From Asterias amurensis (Eukaryota; Echinodermata; Asteroidea; Forcipulatida; Asteriidae): a DNA stretch of 64,000 bases. The translations under genes and the position numbers were made by a program. Where the stretch lies: contig NC_092649.1 in the NCBI RefSeq assembly GCF_032118995.1, positions 26,533,927-26,597,926 on the forward strand. The letters run 5' to 3'. Shown one piece after another: positions 1 to 10,639 of the stretch; position 1 is the first letter of the stretch, and every line of letters begins with the position of its first letter. The notes beneath the pieces are model-generated. The model saw only the letters and a program-made list of their open reading frames with translations. It had not been told where the DNA came from and ran no database searches.

Positions 1-399
1 AGGGGAAGGGGCGGGGGATGATATCGACAGCAGGTTGTGGTGACGCAGTCGTTGAACCAGAGATGCACATTGTGCTTTTGGGGACAAAAAAAGTGAGAAG
101 ACAGGTCTTTGACAATTACCAAGGTTGTCCAGTGCCTTTAAATAGTCACTAAGAACTTTAAGGGCAGCCATCTTGTATTATTGCCTGTCAGCCATCTTGT
201 ATTGTTACTATTCGGCCCAGTGATATTCAAATTGAGGCCGAGAGGACAATGATATAATGCATTATTTTGTGTTCAAAGGGAAATTATAATAAAAATTGCC
301 ATATTTTCATATCTTTTATTTGGGTGCGGTGGGGGGGAATTATATATTAACATAAAACAAAATACAAAATACTTGATACACAAGTTGCACAATTCAGCA

Positions 400-405
400 T
401 TTATT
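400..405 (-). terminator. Candidate poly(A) signal, A copy 1
   Basis: AATAAA on the minus strand, followed about 15 bases on by a GT-rich stretch. It is the same in all five copies of this flank and lies ~2.9 kb downstream of LRR-Ig copy 1. Such a long 3'UTR is possible but unproven. Confidence 0.35.
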
Positions 406-644
406 AGTTGCTTAAACATAAACATTTAATCAAGGTACATACACATTGTACCATAGTTCATTTGGGCCTTGGGGCATTACTGGAACCATTTCAAATCTTT
501 CCAAGTATATGGAGCACCAAATGGGTGCCTTCTTGCATACTAGCAGTACCAAAGGCCTATTTACTCCTGGGTGTGGAAAAGAAATTGACCTATAAATAGT
601 ATATCGTCTTGTCTGTGCAAGAACACTTTAAATGTTGTAACAGA

Positions 645-983
645 AAATAGAAAATGATTTTGGGGGTTGAACAAAGAATTGACTAGAGTGGGATTCGAAC
701 CAACGACCTCCGGATTAACGTGCCGGCGCTCTACCAACTGAGCTATCTAGCCCTATATTGGCGGTGTCCCTATTTTGTCAATATCTTTGTTCGGGGGTGC
801 CAGTCAGAAGCCATACAACCGTTAACTGCCGTGTAGCCAGGGATCACACCCAAATTACGATACAACCTGAGAAGCGGCAGCTAGGGGATCACCTTAAGGG
901 GATGCGACTTTTTGTTTCAGATATCAATATAAGCCACAAGGGAAACTGACTGGGTAAATTTGTAAATTTACCCAGTCAGTTTC
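645..983 (-). mobile_element. tRNA-derived SINE-containing insertion
   Basis: Absent from A copies 2 and 3, which run straight across this point. The minus strand holds a 72-base tRNA-like head (681-752) with a complete seven-pair acceptor stem, an A box (TAGCTCAGTTGG), a GTT anticodon position and a B box (GGTTCGAATCC). A tail containing TTCTTTGTTCAACC follows it, as in invertebrate tRNA SINEs. About 230 bases lie on the other side of the head, ending in a hairpin. Confidence 0.7.
942..983. repeat. Perfect 20-bp hairpin
   Basis: Two 20-bp arms, the left beginning GAAACTGACTGGG, separated by a two-base loop at the edge of the SINE-containing insert. Probably the terminal structure of that insert. 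Confidence 0.8.
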
Positions 984-2940
984 TTAGCTAGCACCACCAA
1001 CATATTGTTTATCATGTCTCATGCATCATTGACTGGCCAGTATACTACTTAGTTTTGCTAAGTACAGTTTTACTGTTAAGCAACATTTACTGGTCAAGTA
1101 GCACCATGCTTTTAGGTCTTGAGTTACAAGCCACACACATACATCAGAGAACTCAAATTTTATTTATAATTAGACCACTTGGCCAAACTTGGTTATGTAT
1201 ACACTGCACAGCAAACATTTTCCCATCTAATGCTACACAATGACCAGTTGCGACTCAAATAATATAACCATTCTGTTAACTTTGTTTTTGTATAGGTTTA
1301 GAAGTGTGCACAATTAATGTTTAAAAAATAAATACCTAACGCAAGTTTAACCAGAGTTGCATTCTACAAGTTTAAAGAAGTTAAAAATGTATACAGTATA
1401 AGTTTTATTGTTATCATCAATCTAAAGCTGGAAATCAAAGTCCTAATGGAGCGGCCATCAACCATTTATAGGCAATAATCACCTGCTTACTGAGCTGAGA
1501 CCAGGGCCCAATTGCATAAAGCTGCTTAAAGGCACACAAACTAGCTAAGCACAACATAGCTGTGCTTGCTAGAAAAGAGGTACCATCTAAAATACCAATT
1601 CACGTTTAGCATCTATGGTCAATATCCTGCTTTTTTAATTGTTTGCTTAGCGTAAATTTTATAGGTAGTGACCAGCCCTTATGCAGCCCTTATACAGTTT
1701 TAAGGGTTTTTACTGATCAACAACGTTCACATGCTTTGAAGTATATTTAGCCCACCGTAACCCCACAATCACTTAGCCGCTACCCGGACTCATAAGAACA
1801 CTCTACAAACTTCCGTGCAGATGACCCGGATTCTAGCCCCTTGTGGCCTGACCCATTTCTGTGTCCCATTTCTGGGTCAATATGACCCGGAACGTGTGTC
1901 AAAATAACCAAGAAAGTGGTCAAATTGACGCAGAATCCTTGTTAAGATCCCCATGTTAACCACTTACCGTGTCAGCCTGACCCGTTACGTGTCAACCTGA
2001 CCCGGGAATGTGTCAGGCCTACTGAGACCCGAAATCGATTTCAGGTCACTTCTGACCCGGAAGTTTTTAGAGTGTAGCAATCACCACCAATATATGCATA
2101 CATGTTATAGTTTCTAAAAAATTCTTGCATAGGCTAATAATATGTTTCCGGGTACATAGGCCTAATGTAAACATGAAAGTACTTACAAATGTAATTCTTG
2201 AAAAAATAATAATAAACTTCTAATAATAACTTCTAAATCTTATTTTTTTTTCTTCAAAATTGATTATAAGCAATTATATTTCCTCCTACTATGCCTCAAA
2301 AAGTCTATCAATACAAAACGTCAGACGATTTTCACATGTGACTATAATATACAAAGCATAAAACAGATTTAGGCTTTTTGTACGTTAACAAATATTTATA
2401 CATTCATGAATTTACTCTTCTAGAACCATGTGCAGTGAATGTATGACTAGTATGCTGCTTTGGGGTTAGGAACAAACCCCGCGATGGAAACACATTACAA
2501 TACAAACATCAGTAGTTCATTTTCAATTCTCATTTTCTTCCATTCTGTGTATTCTACAATGTGGTGTAATCTATTTATATAAATGGCGCAATATACATTT
2601 GAATTATCACAAATTATATAATAATATATTAAACATTTTAAGGGCAGCCACCACCTTTAGAAATAAAAGCTCAAAACCAAATGCCCAAATGCATTATGTA
2701 AGAGGATGCTTTACGAGTATTTTGATTTCATTAAAAATAAGAACACTCTCCAATAAATCCCGGATTTAAAGTGACCCGGGTGCCTCTACATGGCATTATA
2801 AATGTCTCAAGCTCAGTCTGTCATCGGATTCACAAAAAAATTGAGGATTTCTTTTTACATCAAGTTTTGAACCAGTGAGATCAACACGTTTGATTTATTA
2901 TTCAAATGCTGTTGAATTTCAAGCAGAAATATTTAAAGGA
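984..2940. other. Non-coding 3' flank of unit A, copy 1
   Basis: No supported gene. AT-rich sequence shared with copy 2 and, to about 1665, with A3 and the inverted copies. It includes the TIR element at 1798-2075 and a related half-site near 2740 (acactctccaataaa). Confidence 0.6.
1798..2075. mobile_element. TIR MITE rich in GACCCGG motifs, copy 1
   Basis: 278-bp element with inverted ends (ACACTCTACAAACTTCCG against its complement with one change). The interior repeats TGACCCGG-type words on both strands. It is present in A copies 1 and 2, so it predates their duplication. No coding capacity. Confidence 0.6.
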
Positions 2941-2997
2941 ATGTTGTCTACTATTAAGGGATTGTGTCTACCATTAAAGGGATGTTGTCTACCATTC
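2941..2997. repeat. 21-bp minisatellite, 3 units
   Basis: About three units of a 21-bp repeat (core gtctaccattaaaggg) in A copy 1; the equivalent array in copy 2 has seven. Confidence 0.8.
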
Positions 2998-3039
2998 TTA
3001 TGTTCAAGACTGTGAACCTTTATATTTTCATTTTTACTA

Positions 3040-3199
3040 TTAAAGGCAGTGGACACAAGTGGTAGTAACACTCAAAATAAATATCAGCATAAAACCTTAC
3101 TTGGTGACGAGTAATGGGGAGAGGTTGACGGTAAAAAAACGCTGTAAGAAACGAGAAGACTGGTCTTTGACAATTACCAATAGTGTCCAGTGTCTTTAA
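3040..3199. mobile_element. TTAA MITE, internally deleted (A copy 1)
   Basis: Begins AGGCAGTGGACAC and ends with the inverted form GTGTCCAGTGTCT, with TTAA on both sides. Only ~152 bp remain; the same insertion in A copy 2 is ~590 bp. TTAA target duplication is the hallmark of piggyBac-type and some other cut-and-paste families. Confidence 0.75.
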
Positions 3200-3271
3200 A
3201 GGTTGTCCACATCCTTAATTTTGTTTAGCGTTTATGTATTTGTGTGTAAAAAGCCAGCGCCGTTTTCCAAA

Positions 3272-5560
3272 CTATGGGCCAGACACACTTTCATACACTT
3301 CTTCATCGCCTTTGTTCTCTCCGTTGCCTCCACTAAGATCCTCATAGGTCTGAGCGTAGGTCTGAGATGGTTGGAGACGCCCTGTAGCAGAACTGTTCGC
3401 ATATCTACTTGTGGTCTTCTGTCCACTTGGAACCTCATAGCCTTCGTCAAGGGCTTTGATCACACAACCTCCCTCCGAGTCATCGTTGTCACCTTTACGG
3501 AAGCCAACTTTCAGATTGGAGGTTTTAGTTGCAGATGTGGAGTTGGCTTCTTGCTGTTTCTTGCGATACCGACGGAGGAATATGATACCAGCAAATACAG
3601 CAACCGTTATTATAATGGTGATAAACATTGTGGGGAGAACGGAAGAAGCCAGTGAGTGCGGCTGTGGGGCGTCTGATTTAGAGGTAGTCACTGTAAGGTT
3701 GACCTCGGCTCTCCCTTCACCCAAGATGTTGTGGGCAAGACATGTGTACATCCCTTCGTCATGTTTCTCCACTGGTGTGATATGCAGAATTTGTCCTCGC
3801 AGAATGGCGAATCTTCCTTGCCAGTCATGAGTTATCTCTGTGTCGTTTGGTGAGAGCCAAATTACGGTCGGAGCAGGAATGCCAGTAGCTGTACATGTCA
3901 GAGTCACAGATTTTCCAGTCAGGGCTGTCAGCTGCTTGTCCACCATCGCCATCGGTGCTTGACATAAGAAGTCATGACTGTCCAAGTCTGAAATCACCGA
4001 CTCATAGTGATGTGTTGGTCCTTCACATCGAGGCTCAACGTACGGTGGATTGTTACGCAGCCAGTCTCGCAGACCTGTGAGCCTACAGTCACACTGCAGT
4101 GGGTTGCCTTCTAGCTCGAGTTTGGACAAAGCTCTATTTCTCCCAGATAGCGAATCACCAGGCACGACTTGGATCAAGTTATAACTCAGATCAAGTACTT
4201 GCAAGTAATCACAGAAACCCAAGATAGTTTCTACATCATGAATCAGATTGTGAGCCAGTGAGAGATCCTGTAGGTTTGTAAGATTAATAAAGGCACAGTC
4301 CTGTAGGTCGACCTGCTGAAGCTCATTTTGGGATAAGTCCAAGGTAAGAATGTCAGGCACCAGTTGAAACATCTGTGAGTTGACGCTAGTGAGTTGATTC
4401 CCTGCGAGGTACAGACGCTTCAACGACAATAGACCCATGAAGTAATCAGGATGTAACATGGTGAGTCGGTTGTTGGTGATGGAGAGCTCAAATAAGTTAG
4501 ACTGGTTGAAAAATACTCCTCCAAACAAAGACGTCAGGTCGTTGTCGTCGAGATACAGTGACTGTAGCATGGAGAGTTGACTCAGTGCATTGGGTGAGAT
4601 GAACAAGAGACGATTATTGGCTACATGCAGTTCAGTCAGATCGACAAAACCTGACAGGGTTGTCGAGGACAGGTTTGCAAGGAGGTTGGTATCGGCGTTT
4701 AGGAACTCGACATTCCGGGCCCAGTTTGGTTGAATCAACAAAGAATCGAATGAGTTGTTTCTTAGGTCCATGCTCTTTACCGTGTCTCCATAAGGATGGA
4801 TGTCGAATCTATTCCAGTTTCTTAATCCATTGCTGCCTATGTTAAATATACGTGGGGTGTAGTGTATGTGTACCGTCTGCTGGAGACGGTTGTCATTAAG
4901 TGAGATTTCAGTCAAACTCATGTGCCTGTTATGTAAATGAAAACTTGAAATTTGATTGTGATCCAAAAATAAGCTAACGTTCTCGTTGCCCCTATCTTTT
5001 GAACTAACATATATGCTGCTTAGTTGATTGAACTGGATGCTTACAATAATATTTGACAGATAGTTAAAACGTAAATAACTTATCAAGTTAAAATCAGCAG
5101 AGAAACGCTCCATATCTCCGCATTGTGGAATTCTGGATACACGTGTTATTAAGTTATAGTCTACTGAGAGTTCTTTAAGAGAGCTGAGCTGGCAGGTTGT
5201 AGGCAAATAAGAAATGACATTGTGCTTCAAAGACAGCTTCTGTAGGCTTCCCATCCCATTGGATCCCAGCAGTGACGTCACATTAGATACGTTATTGTAG
5301 TCAAGGTACAGTTCAGCCAGCCTGGAGAAGGTGCCATTGAAATCGTCTGGTGACAGCTCTGATATGTTGTTGTGGCTTAGATCCATGATAATGGCGTGTG
5401 GGTAGTTGACGGGGATGCAGTCAAGATTGAGTGCGGAGCAGTCAGCCTTTGCAGTGACGTAGTCGTAATCACACTGCGCATGACTGCAGGTTGATGACTG
5501 GGAGATGCCGATACAGACACCAAGACAACAAAGAAACAGTGTCCATTCAGTGGATCCCAT
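3272..5560 (-). CDS. LRR-Ig transmembrane receptor, copy 1
   Basis: Predicted type I membrane receptor of 762 residues in one coding exon. Seen: a hydrophobic signal peptide (about 1-22); an N-terminal LRR cap with Cys 25, 30, 41 and 48; about 18 leucine-rich repeats (55-485); a C-terminal cap with Cys 490, 492, 512 and 533; one Ig domain (535-626; Cys 556, Trp 568, Cys 607); a membrane helix (about 640-662) followed by RRYRKK; and a 100-residue tail with tyrosines in YEVP (708), YEDL (739) and YESV (756). Many N-glycosylation sequons lie in the ectodomain. This architecture is known from LRR-Ig receptors of adhesion and innate recognition; the ligand is unknown. The ATG follows a good splice acceptor by six bases, which supports this start. 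A paralogue lies 7.4 kb away on the same strand. It could be a neuronal adhesion receptor instead of an immune one. Confidence 0.93.
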   Translation of the reverse strand: MGSTEWTLFLCCLGVCIGISQSSTCSHAQCDYDYVTAKADCSALNLDCIPVNYPHAIIMDLSHNNISELSPDDFNGTFSRLAELYLDYNNVSNVTSLLGSNGMGSLQKLSLKHNVISYLPTTCQLSSLKELSVDYNLITRVSRIPQCGDMERFSADFNLISYLRFNYLSNIIVSIQFNQLSSIYVSSKDRGNENVSLFLDHNQISSFHLHNRHMSLTEISLNDNRLQQTVHIHYTPRIFNIGSNGLRNWNRFDIHPYGDTVKSMDLRNNSFDSLLIQPNWARNVEFLNADTNLLANLSSTTLSGFVDLTELHVANNRLLFISPNALSQLSMLQSLYLDDNDLTSLFGGVFFNQSNLFELSITNNRLTMLHPDYFMGLLSLKRLYLAGNQLTSVNSQMFQLVPDILTLDLSQNELQQVDLQDCAFINLTNLQDLSLAHNLIHDVETILGFCDYLQVLDLSYNLIQVVPGDSLSGRNRALSKLELEGNPLQCDCRLTGLRDWLRNNPPYVEPRCEGPTHHYESVISDLDSHDFLCQAPMAMVDKQLTALTGKSVTLTCTATGIPAPTVIWLSPNDTEITHDWQGRFAILRGQILHITPVEKHDEGMYTCLAHNILGEGRAEVNLTVTTSKSDAPQPHSLASSVLPTMFITIIITVAVFAGIIFLRRYRKKQQEANSTSATKTSNLKVGFRKGDNDDSEGGCVIKALDEGYEVPSGQKTTSRYANSSATGRLQPSQTYAQTYEDLSGGNGENKGDEEVYESVSGP

Positions 5561-5566
5561 TGTTTC

Positions 5567-6371
5567 CTAAAGAAATGTGACAGATCAACAAACATTCGCG
5601 TCAACCACCCGGAGTGTTTTCGTACACAAAACAATGGGAGTTAAAGATGCTATGTCAGATTTTTGGCCCCAAACATTAAAAAATAGGTTTTTTTTTAGTC
5701 AATGGTATTTCAAAGAGTATCACCCGCTCTAACGAAAAAAAGTTTAACTTTTACTTTTGAACCATGACAAGATGAACCATGACAAAAATTTAAAACGTTT
5801 CTTATAATACACATAAGAATTTGTCACGTAATATGTTATCGGGATCCCGACAAAAACTAATTTTGAGCACTTTATTTCACTGCTACTAATAATAATTGGC
5901 GGATTTTCGAGCAATGGCTCAAAAGAAAGCTTGTAACGTTCTCAACCCCCATCAAAATACCTATTGAATTTTAAAATCGGCCAAAAATCTGACATAGCAT
6001 CTTTAAAGGGTCTGCATAAACTTTTGGTAAAGACTCTGAACTTATTGCAATAATGAACAAATTACAAAAGCTTTGGATAGTATAATGCATTTTGAGAAAT
6101 ATTTCACTTCGAAGTAATGTGGTTTTACAAAAAAAATTGTATTTTTTATCCCCCTCAAAAATGAATAATAGCGTAACGCTTCTCAGATTGTGTAATTCAT
6201 AATTTAGATGTCATACGCACACTGTGGCTTCTCCTCAACTTTTAGAACACAATTATTAATCTCTTTCTTTAGGGCTATTGTAACACATTTTGTACCCTCA
6301 CATCAGTACATCCGGAACACAAATTCTCAATGAGTAAACTGAAATAAAAATGGTAATAATCTGTACATACC
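5567..6371 (-). other. Probable 5'UTR intron of LRR-Ig copy 1
   Basis: On the minus strand a pyrimidine-rich acceptor (cacatttctttag) ends at 5567, six bases before the receptor ATG. A donor GTATGTACAG starts at 6370, so a non-coding first exon would end at 6371. Both sites are conserved at the same places in copy 2. The ~0.8-kb interval is AT-rich and holds no gene. A transcript is needed to confirm the exon, and its start was not located. Confidence 0.55.
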
Positions 6372-7180
6372 TATGGGGTTATCGTTGCAAACAAGACAGG
6401 AAAAACGAAGAAAAGCGTTCCAGAGTCCAGGTTTATTTTTCACAAACTAACTTCCTTATGTGATCAATGAACCAAAAAGTGTTAAGAACTTTTGTGTTCC
6501 AATTCTAAGGAGCACCATAGATGCCATGAGAAAAATTGCTTTCCCGATCGGCTTCTCGTAACCATCGAGGTCAAATAAGATATATCTGATGTTATAGACG
6601 TTCTGTTGTTCGCAGTCACGTGTTGGAATTTATTTATGAATAATGGATAACAACGAATTAAATTGTACATCCCTGTGGTCATTTCCCCCAACTTATCCAT
6701 CATTTATAATGTAGCATTTCGTGGCCGCCATACTTTTTGCCCAACCTTATTTCCAGGGGCTTCCCCTTCATGTCATTACAGCATACTTGGTGCTTTGATG
6801 TTCAAATATTTTGAACATGATCTCCGTTTATGGTAGAATAACTCGACTGAAAGGCGAGTCAACATCAATATCACCATTTGAATATGAATGTCGTGAATAT
6901 CAACAGTCAAGTATCAAGGGTACAATGACGCACTGTGTTTATCATTATTACTGTTTTGTGTTCAAATAAAATGCTCGCGATATAGAAATAGGACTATAAT
7001 GACATTGGTATCAGTTTTGATCCTGCCATTCTACCTCCATCCTTCCAATGAAACTTGAGTTTACGGTCTCTACTGTAGAATGTATCAAAGAGTCACGATA
7101 TTTAAGAACTAAGAACTCGAAAATTATCTAAGTCTCAGTGTTTTCAGTGGCGTAAACCAATCTGTGGGGGGGGGGGGGGT
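6372..7180. other. Upstream region of LRR-Ig copy 1
   Basis: No coding sequence supported. Minus-strand promoter elements for the receptor should lie here or just inside, but no convincing TATA box was found. It ends in a variable G-run near 7167-7198. Confidence 0.4.
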
Positions 7181-7581
7181 AGAGGGGGAGGGGGGGGGGT
7201 GAAATCGACAGCGGGTTGTGGTGACGCAGTCGTTGAACCAGAGATGCAGATTGTGCTTTTGGGGACAAAAAAAGTGAGAAGACAGGTCTTTGACAATTAC
7301 CAAGGTTGTCCAGTGCCTTTAAATAGTCACTAAGAACTTTAAGGGCAGCCATCTTGTATTATTGCCTGTCAGCCATCTTGTATTGTTACTATTCAACCCA
7401 GTGATATTCAAATTGAGGCCAAGAGGACAATTAATAGTATAATGCATTATTTAGTGTTCAAAGGGAAATTATAATAAAAATTGCCATATTTTCATATCTT
7501 TTATTTGGGTGCGGGGGGGAATTATATATTAACATGAAACAAAATACAAAATATTTGACACACAGGTTGCACAATTCAGCA

Positions 7582-7587
7582 TTTATT
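7582..7587 (-). terminator. Candidate poly(A) signal, A copy 2
   Basis: Minus-strand AATAAA equivalent to the one at 400-405, ~3 kb downstream of LRR-Ig copy 2. Confidence 0.35.
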
Positions 7588-8660
7588 AGTTGCTTAAACA
7601 TAAACATTTAATCAAGGTACATACACATTGTACCATAGTTCATTTGGGCCTTGGGGCATTACTGAAACCATTTCAAATCTGTCCAAGTATATGGAGCACC
7701 AAATGGGTGCCTTCTTGCATACTAGCAGTACCATAGGCCTATTTACTCCTGGGTGTGGAAAAGAAATTGACCTATAAAAAGTATATCGTCTTGTTTGTGC
7801 AAGAACACTTTAAATGTTGTTAACAGAAAATAGTAAAAACACAAAACTTAGCTAGCACCACCAACATATTGTTTATCATGTCTCATGCATCATTGACTGG
7901 CCAGTATTCTACTTAGTTTTGCTAAGTACAGTTTTACTGTTAAGCAACATTTTCTGGTTAAGTAGCACCATGCTATCAGGTCTTGAATTACAAGCCACAC
8001 ACATACATCAGAGAACTCAAATTTTATTTATAGTTAGACCACTTGGCCAAACTTGGTTATGTATACACTGCACAGCAAACATTTTCCCATCTAATGCTAC
8101 ACAAAGACCAGTTGCGACTCAAATAATATAACCATTCTGTTAACTTTGTTTTTGTATAGGTTCAGAAGTGTGCACAATTAATGTTTAAAAAATAAATACC
8201 TAACGCAAGTTTAACCAGAGTTGCATTCTACAAGTTTAAAGAAGTTAAAAATGTATACAGTATACGTTTTATTGTTATCATCAATCTAAAGCTGGAAATC
8301 AAAGTCCTAATGGAGTGGCCATCAACCATTTATAGGCAATAATCACTTGCTTACTGAGCTGAGACCAGGGCCCAATTGCATAAAGCTGCTTAAAGGCACA
8401 CAAACTAGCTAAGCACAACATAGCTGTGCTTGCTAGAAAAGAGGTACCATCTAAAATACCATTTCACGTTTAGCATCTATGGTCAATATCCTGCTTTTTT
8501 AATTGTTTGCTTAGCGTAAATTTTATAGGTAGTGACCAGCCCTTATACAGCCCTGATACAGTTTTAAGGGTTTTTACTGATCAACACTGTCACATGCTTT
8601 GAAGTATATTTAGCCCACCGTAACCCCACAATCACTTAGCCGCTACCCGGACTCATAAGA

Positions 8661-8938
8661 ACACTCTACAAACTTCCGTGCAGATGACCCGGATTCTAGC
8701 CCCTTGTGGCCTGACCCATTTCTGTGTCCCATTTCTGGGTCAATATGACCCGGAACGTGTGTCAAAATAACCAAGAAAGTGGTCAAATTGACGCAGAATC
8801 CTTGTTAAGATCCCCATGTTAACCACTTACCGTGTCAGCTTGACCCGGTACGTGTCAGCCTGACCCGGGAATGTGTCAGGCCTACTGAGACCCGAAATCG
8901 ATTTCAGGTCACTTCTGACCCAGAAGTTGTTAGAGTGT
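8661..8938. mobile_element. TIR MITE rich in GACCCGG motifs, copy 2
   Basis: Same insertion as 1798-2075, carried in the second A unit. Confidence 0.6.
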
Positions 8939-9783
8939 AGCAGTCACCACCAATATATGCCGACATGTTATACTTATAGTTTCTAAAAAAATCTTGCATA
9001 GGCTAATAATATGTTTCCGGATACTAGGCCTAATGTAAACATGAAAGTACTTACAAATGTAATTCTTGAAAAAAATATAATAAACTTCTAATAATAACTT
9101 CTTAATCTTATTTTTTTCCCAAATTGATTATTAGCAATTATATACTTCCTCATACTATGCCTCAAAAAGTCTTACAATACAAAACGTCAGACGATTTTCA
9201 CATGTGACTATATACAAAGCATAAAACAGATTTAGGCTTTTTGTACGTTAAAAAATATTTATACATTCATGAATTTACTCTTCTAGAACCATGTGCAGTG
9301 AATGTATGATTAAAAACAAACCCCGCGATGGAAACACATTACAATACAAACATCAGTAGTTCATTTTCAATTCTCATTTTCTTCCATTCTGTGTATTCTA
9401 CAATGTGGTGTAATCTATTTATATAAATGGCGCAATATACATTTGAATTATCACAAATTATATAATAATATATTAAACATTTTAAGGGCAGCCACCACCT
9501 TTAGAAATAAAAGCTCAAAACCAAATGCCCAAATGCATTATGTAAGAGGATGCTTTACGAGTATTTTGATTTCATTAAAAATAAGAACACTCTCCAATAA
9601 ATCCCGGATTTAAAGTGACCCGGGTGCCTCTACATGGCATTATAAATGTCTCAAGCTCAGTCTGTCATCGGATTCACAAAAAAATTGAGGATTTCTTTTT
9701 ACATCAAGTTTTGAACCAGTGAGATCAACACGTTTGATTTATTATTCAAATGCTGTTGAATTTCAAGCAGAAATATTTAAAGG

Positions 9784-9934
9784 AATGTTGTCTACTATTA
9801 AGGGATTGTGTCTACCATTAAAGGGATGTTGTCTACCATTAAAGGGATGTTGTCTACCATTAAAGGGATGTTGTCTACCATTAAAGGGATGTTGTCTTCC
9901 ATTAAAGGGATGTTGTCTACCATTAAAGGGATGT
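9784..9934. repeat. 21-bp minisatellite, 7 units
   Basis: Seven near-perfect 21-bp units with core gtctaccattaaaggg. Because 21 is divisible by three, several frames stay open across it; these are not genes. Confidence 0.9.
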
Positions 9935-9973
9935 TGTTCAAGACTGTGAACCTTTATATTTTCACTTTTACTA

Positions 9974-10568
9974 TTAAAGGCAGTGGACACTATTGGTAGT
10001 TACTCAAAATAATTATTAGCATAAAACCTTACTTGGTGACGAGTAATGGGGGGGGGGGGGTTGACAGTAAAAAACGCTGTAAGAAACGGCTCCCTCCGAA
10101 GTAACATAGTTTTCGAGAAAGAAGTAATTTTTTACGATTTTGATTTCGAGACCTCAGATTTAGAATTTGAGGTCTCGCAATCAACCATCTAAAATAATCA
10201 AAATAATTATCAGCATAAAACCTTACTTGTTGACGAGTAATGGGGGGGGGGGGGGGGTGACAGTAAAAAAACGCTGTAAGAAACGGCTCCCTCCGAAGTA
10301 ACATAGTTTTCGAGAAAGAAGTAATTTTCCACGATTTTGATTTCGAGACCTCAGATTTAGAATTTGAGGTTTCGCAATCAACCATCTAAAAGCACACAAC
10401 TATTAAATGTGACACAAGGGTGCTTTTTTCTTTCATTATTATCTCGCAACTTCGACGACCAACTGAGCTCAAATTTTCACAGGTTTGTTATTTTATGCAT
10501 ATGTTGAGATACACCAAGTGAGAAGACTGGTCTTTGACAATATTACCAATAGTGTCCAGTGTCTTTAA
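9974..10568. mobile_element. TTAA MITE with internal duplication (A copy 2)
   Basis: Same insertion as 3040-3199 but long. TTAA flanks are at 9974-9977 and 10565-10568. A ~190-bp internal block (about 10,002-10,192) is repeated at 10,197-10,390, each copy with a G-run of different length. No open frame of note. Confidence 0.8.
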
Positions 10569-10639
10569 GGTTGTCCACATCCTTAATTTTGTTTAGCGTT
10601 TATGCGTTTGTGTGTAAAAAGCCAGCGTCGTTTTCCAAA

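Larger units (their letters stand above)
1..7180. repeat. Tandem unit A, copy 1
   Basis: First of three tandem copies of a ~7.3-kb unit; its left edge is set only by the window start. It holds 3' flank, LRR-Ig copy 1, the 5' intron and an upstream region. Relative to the other copies it carries an extra ~0.34-kb SINE-containing insert, a shorter minisatellite and an internally deleted MITE. Confidence 0.9.
7181..9783. other. Non-coding 3' flank of unit A, copy 2
   Basis: No gene seen. Collinear with 1-2940 except that the SINE insert is missing. It contains the MITE at 8661-8938. Confidence 0.6.

Noticed and set aside
681-752. A functional tRNA-Asn gene
   Set aside because: C at position 33, a mismatched anticodon stem, a SINE tail and absence from the paralogous units favour a SINE head.
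3203-3830. Plus-strand open stretches of up to 150 codons, also at 10,559-11,330
   Set aside because: They are antisense shadows of the LRR-Ig genes and have no domain or start context of their own.
9719-9999. Cys- and Lys-rich or His-rich small proteins
   Set aside because: They are frames through the 21-bp minisatellite in the A2 3' flank.
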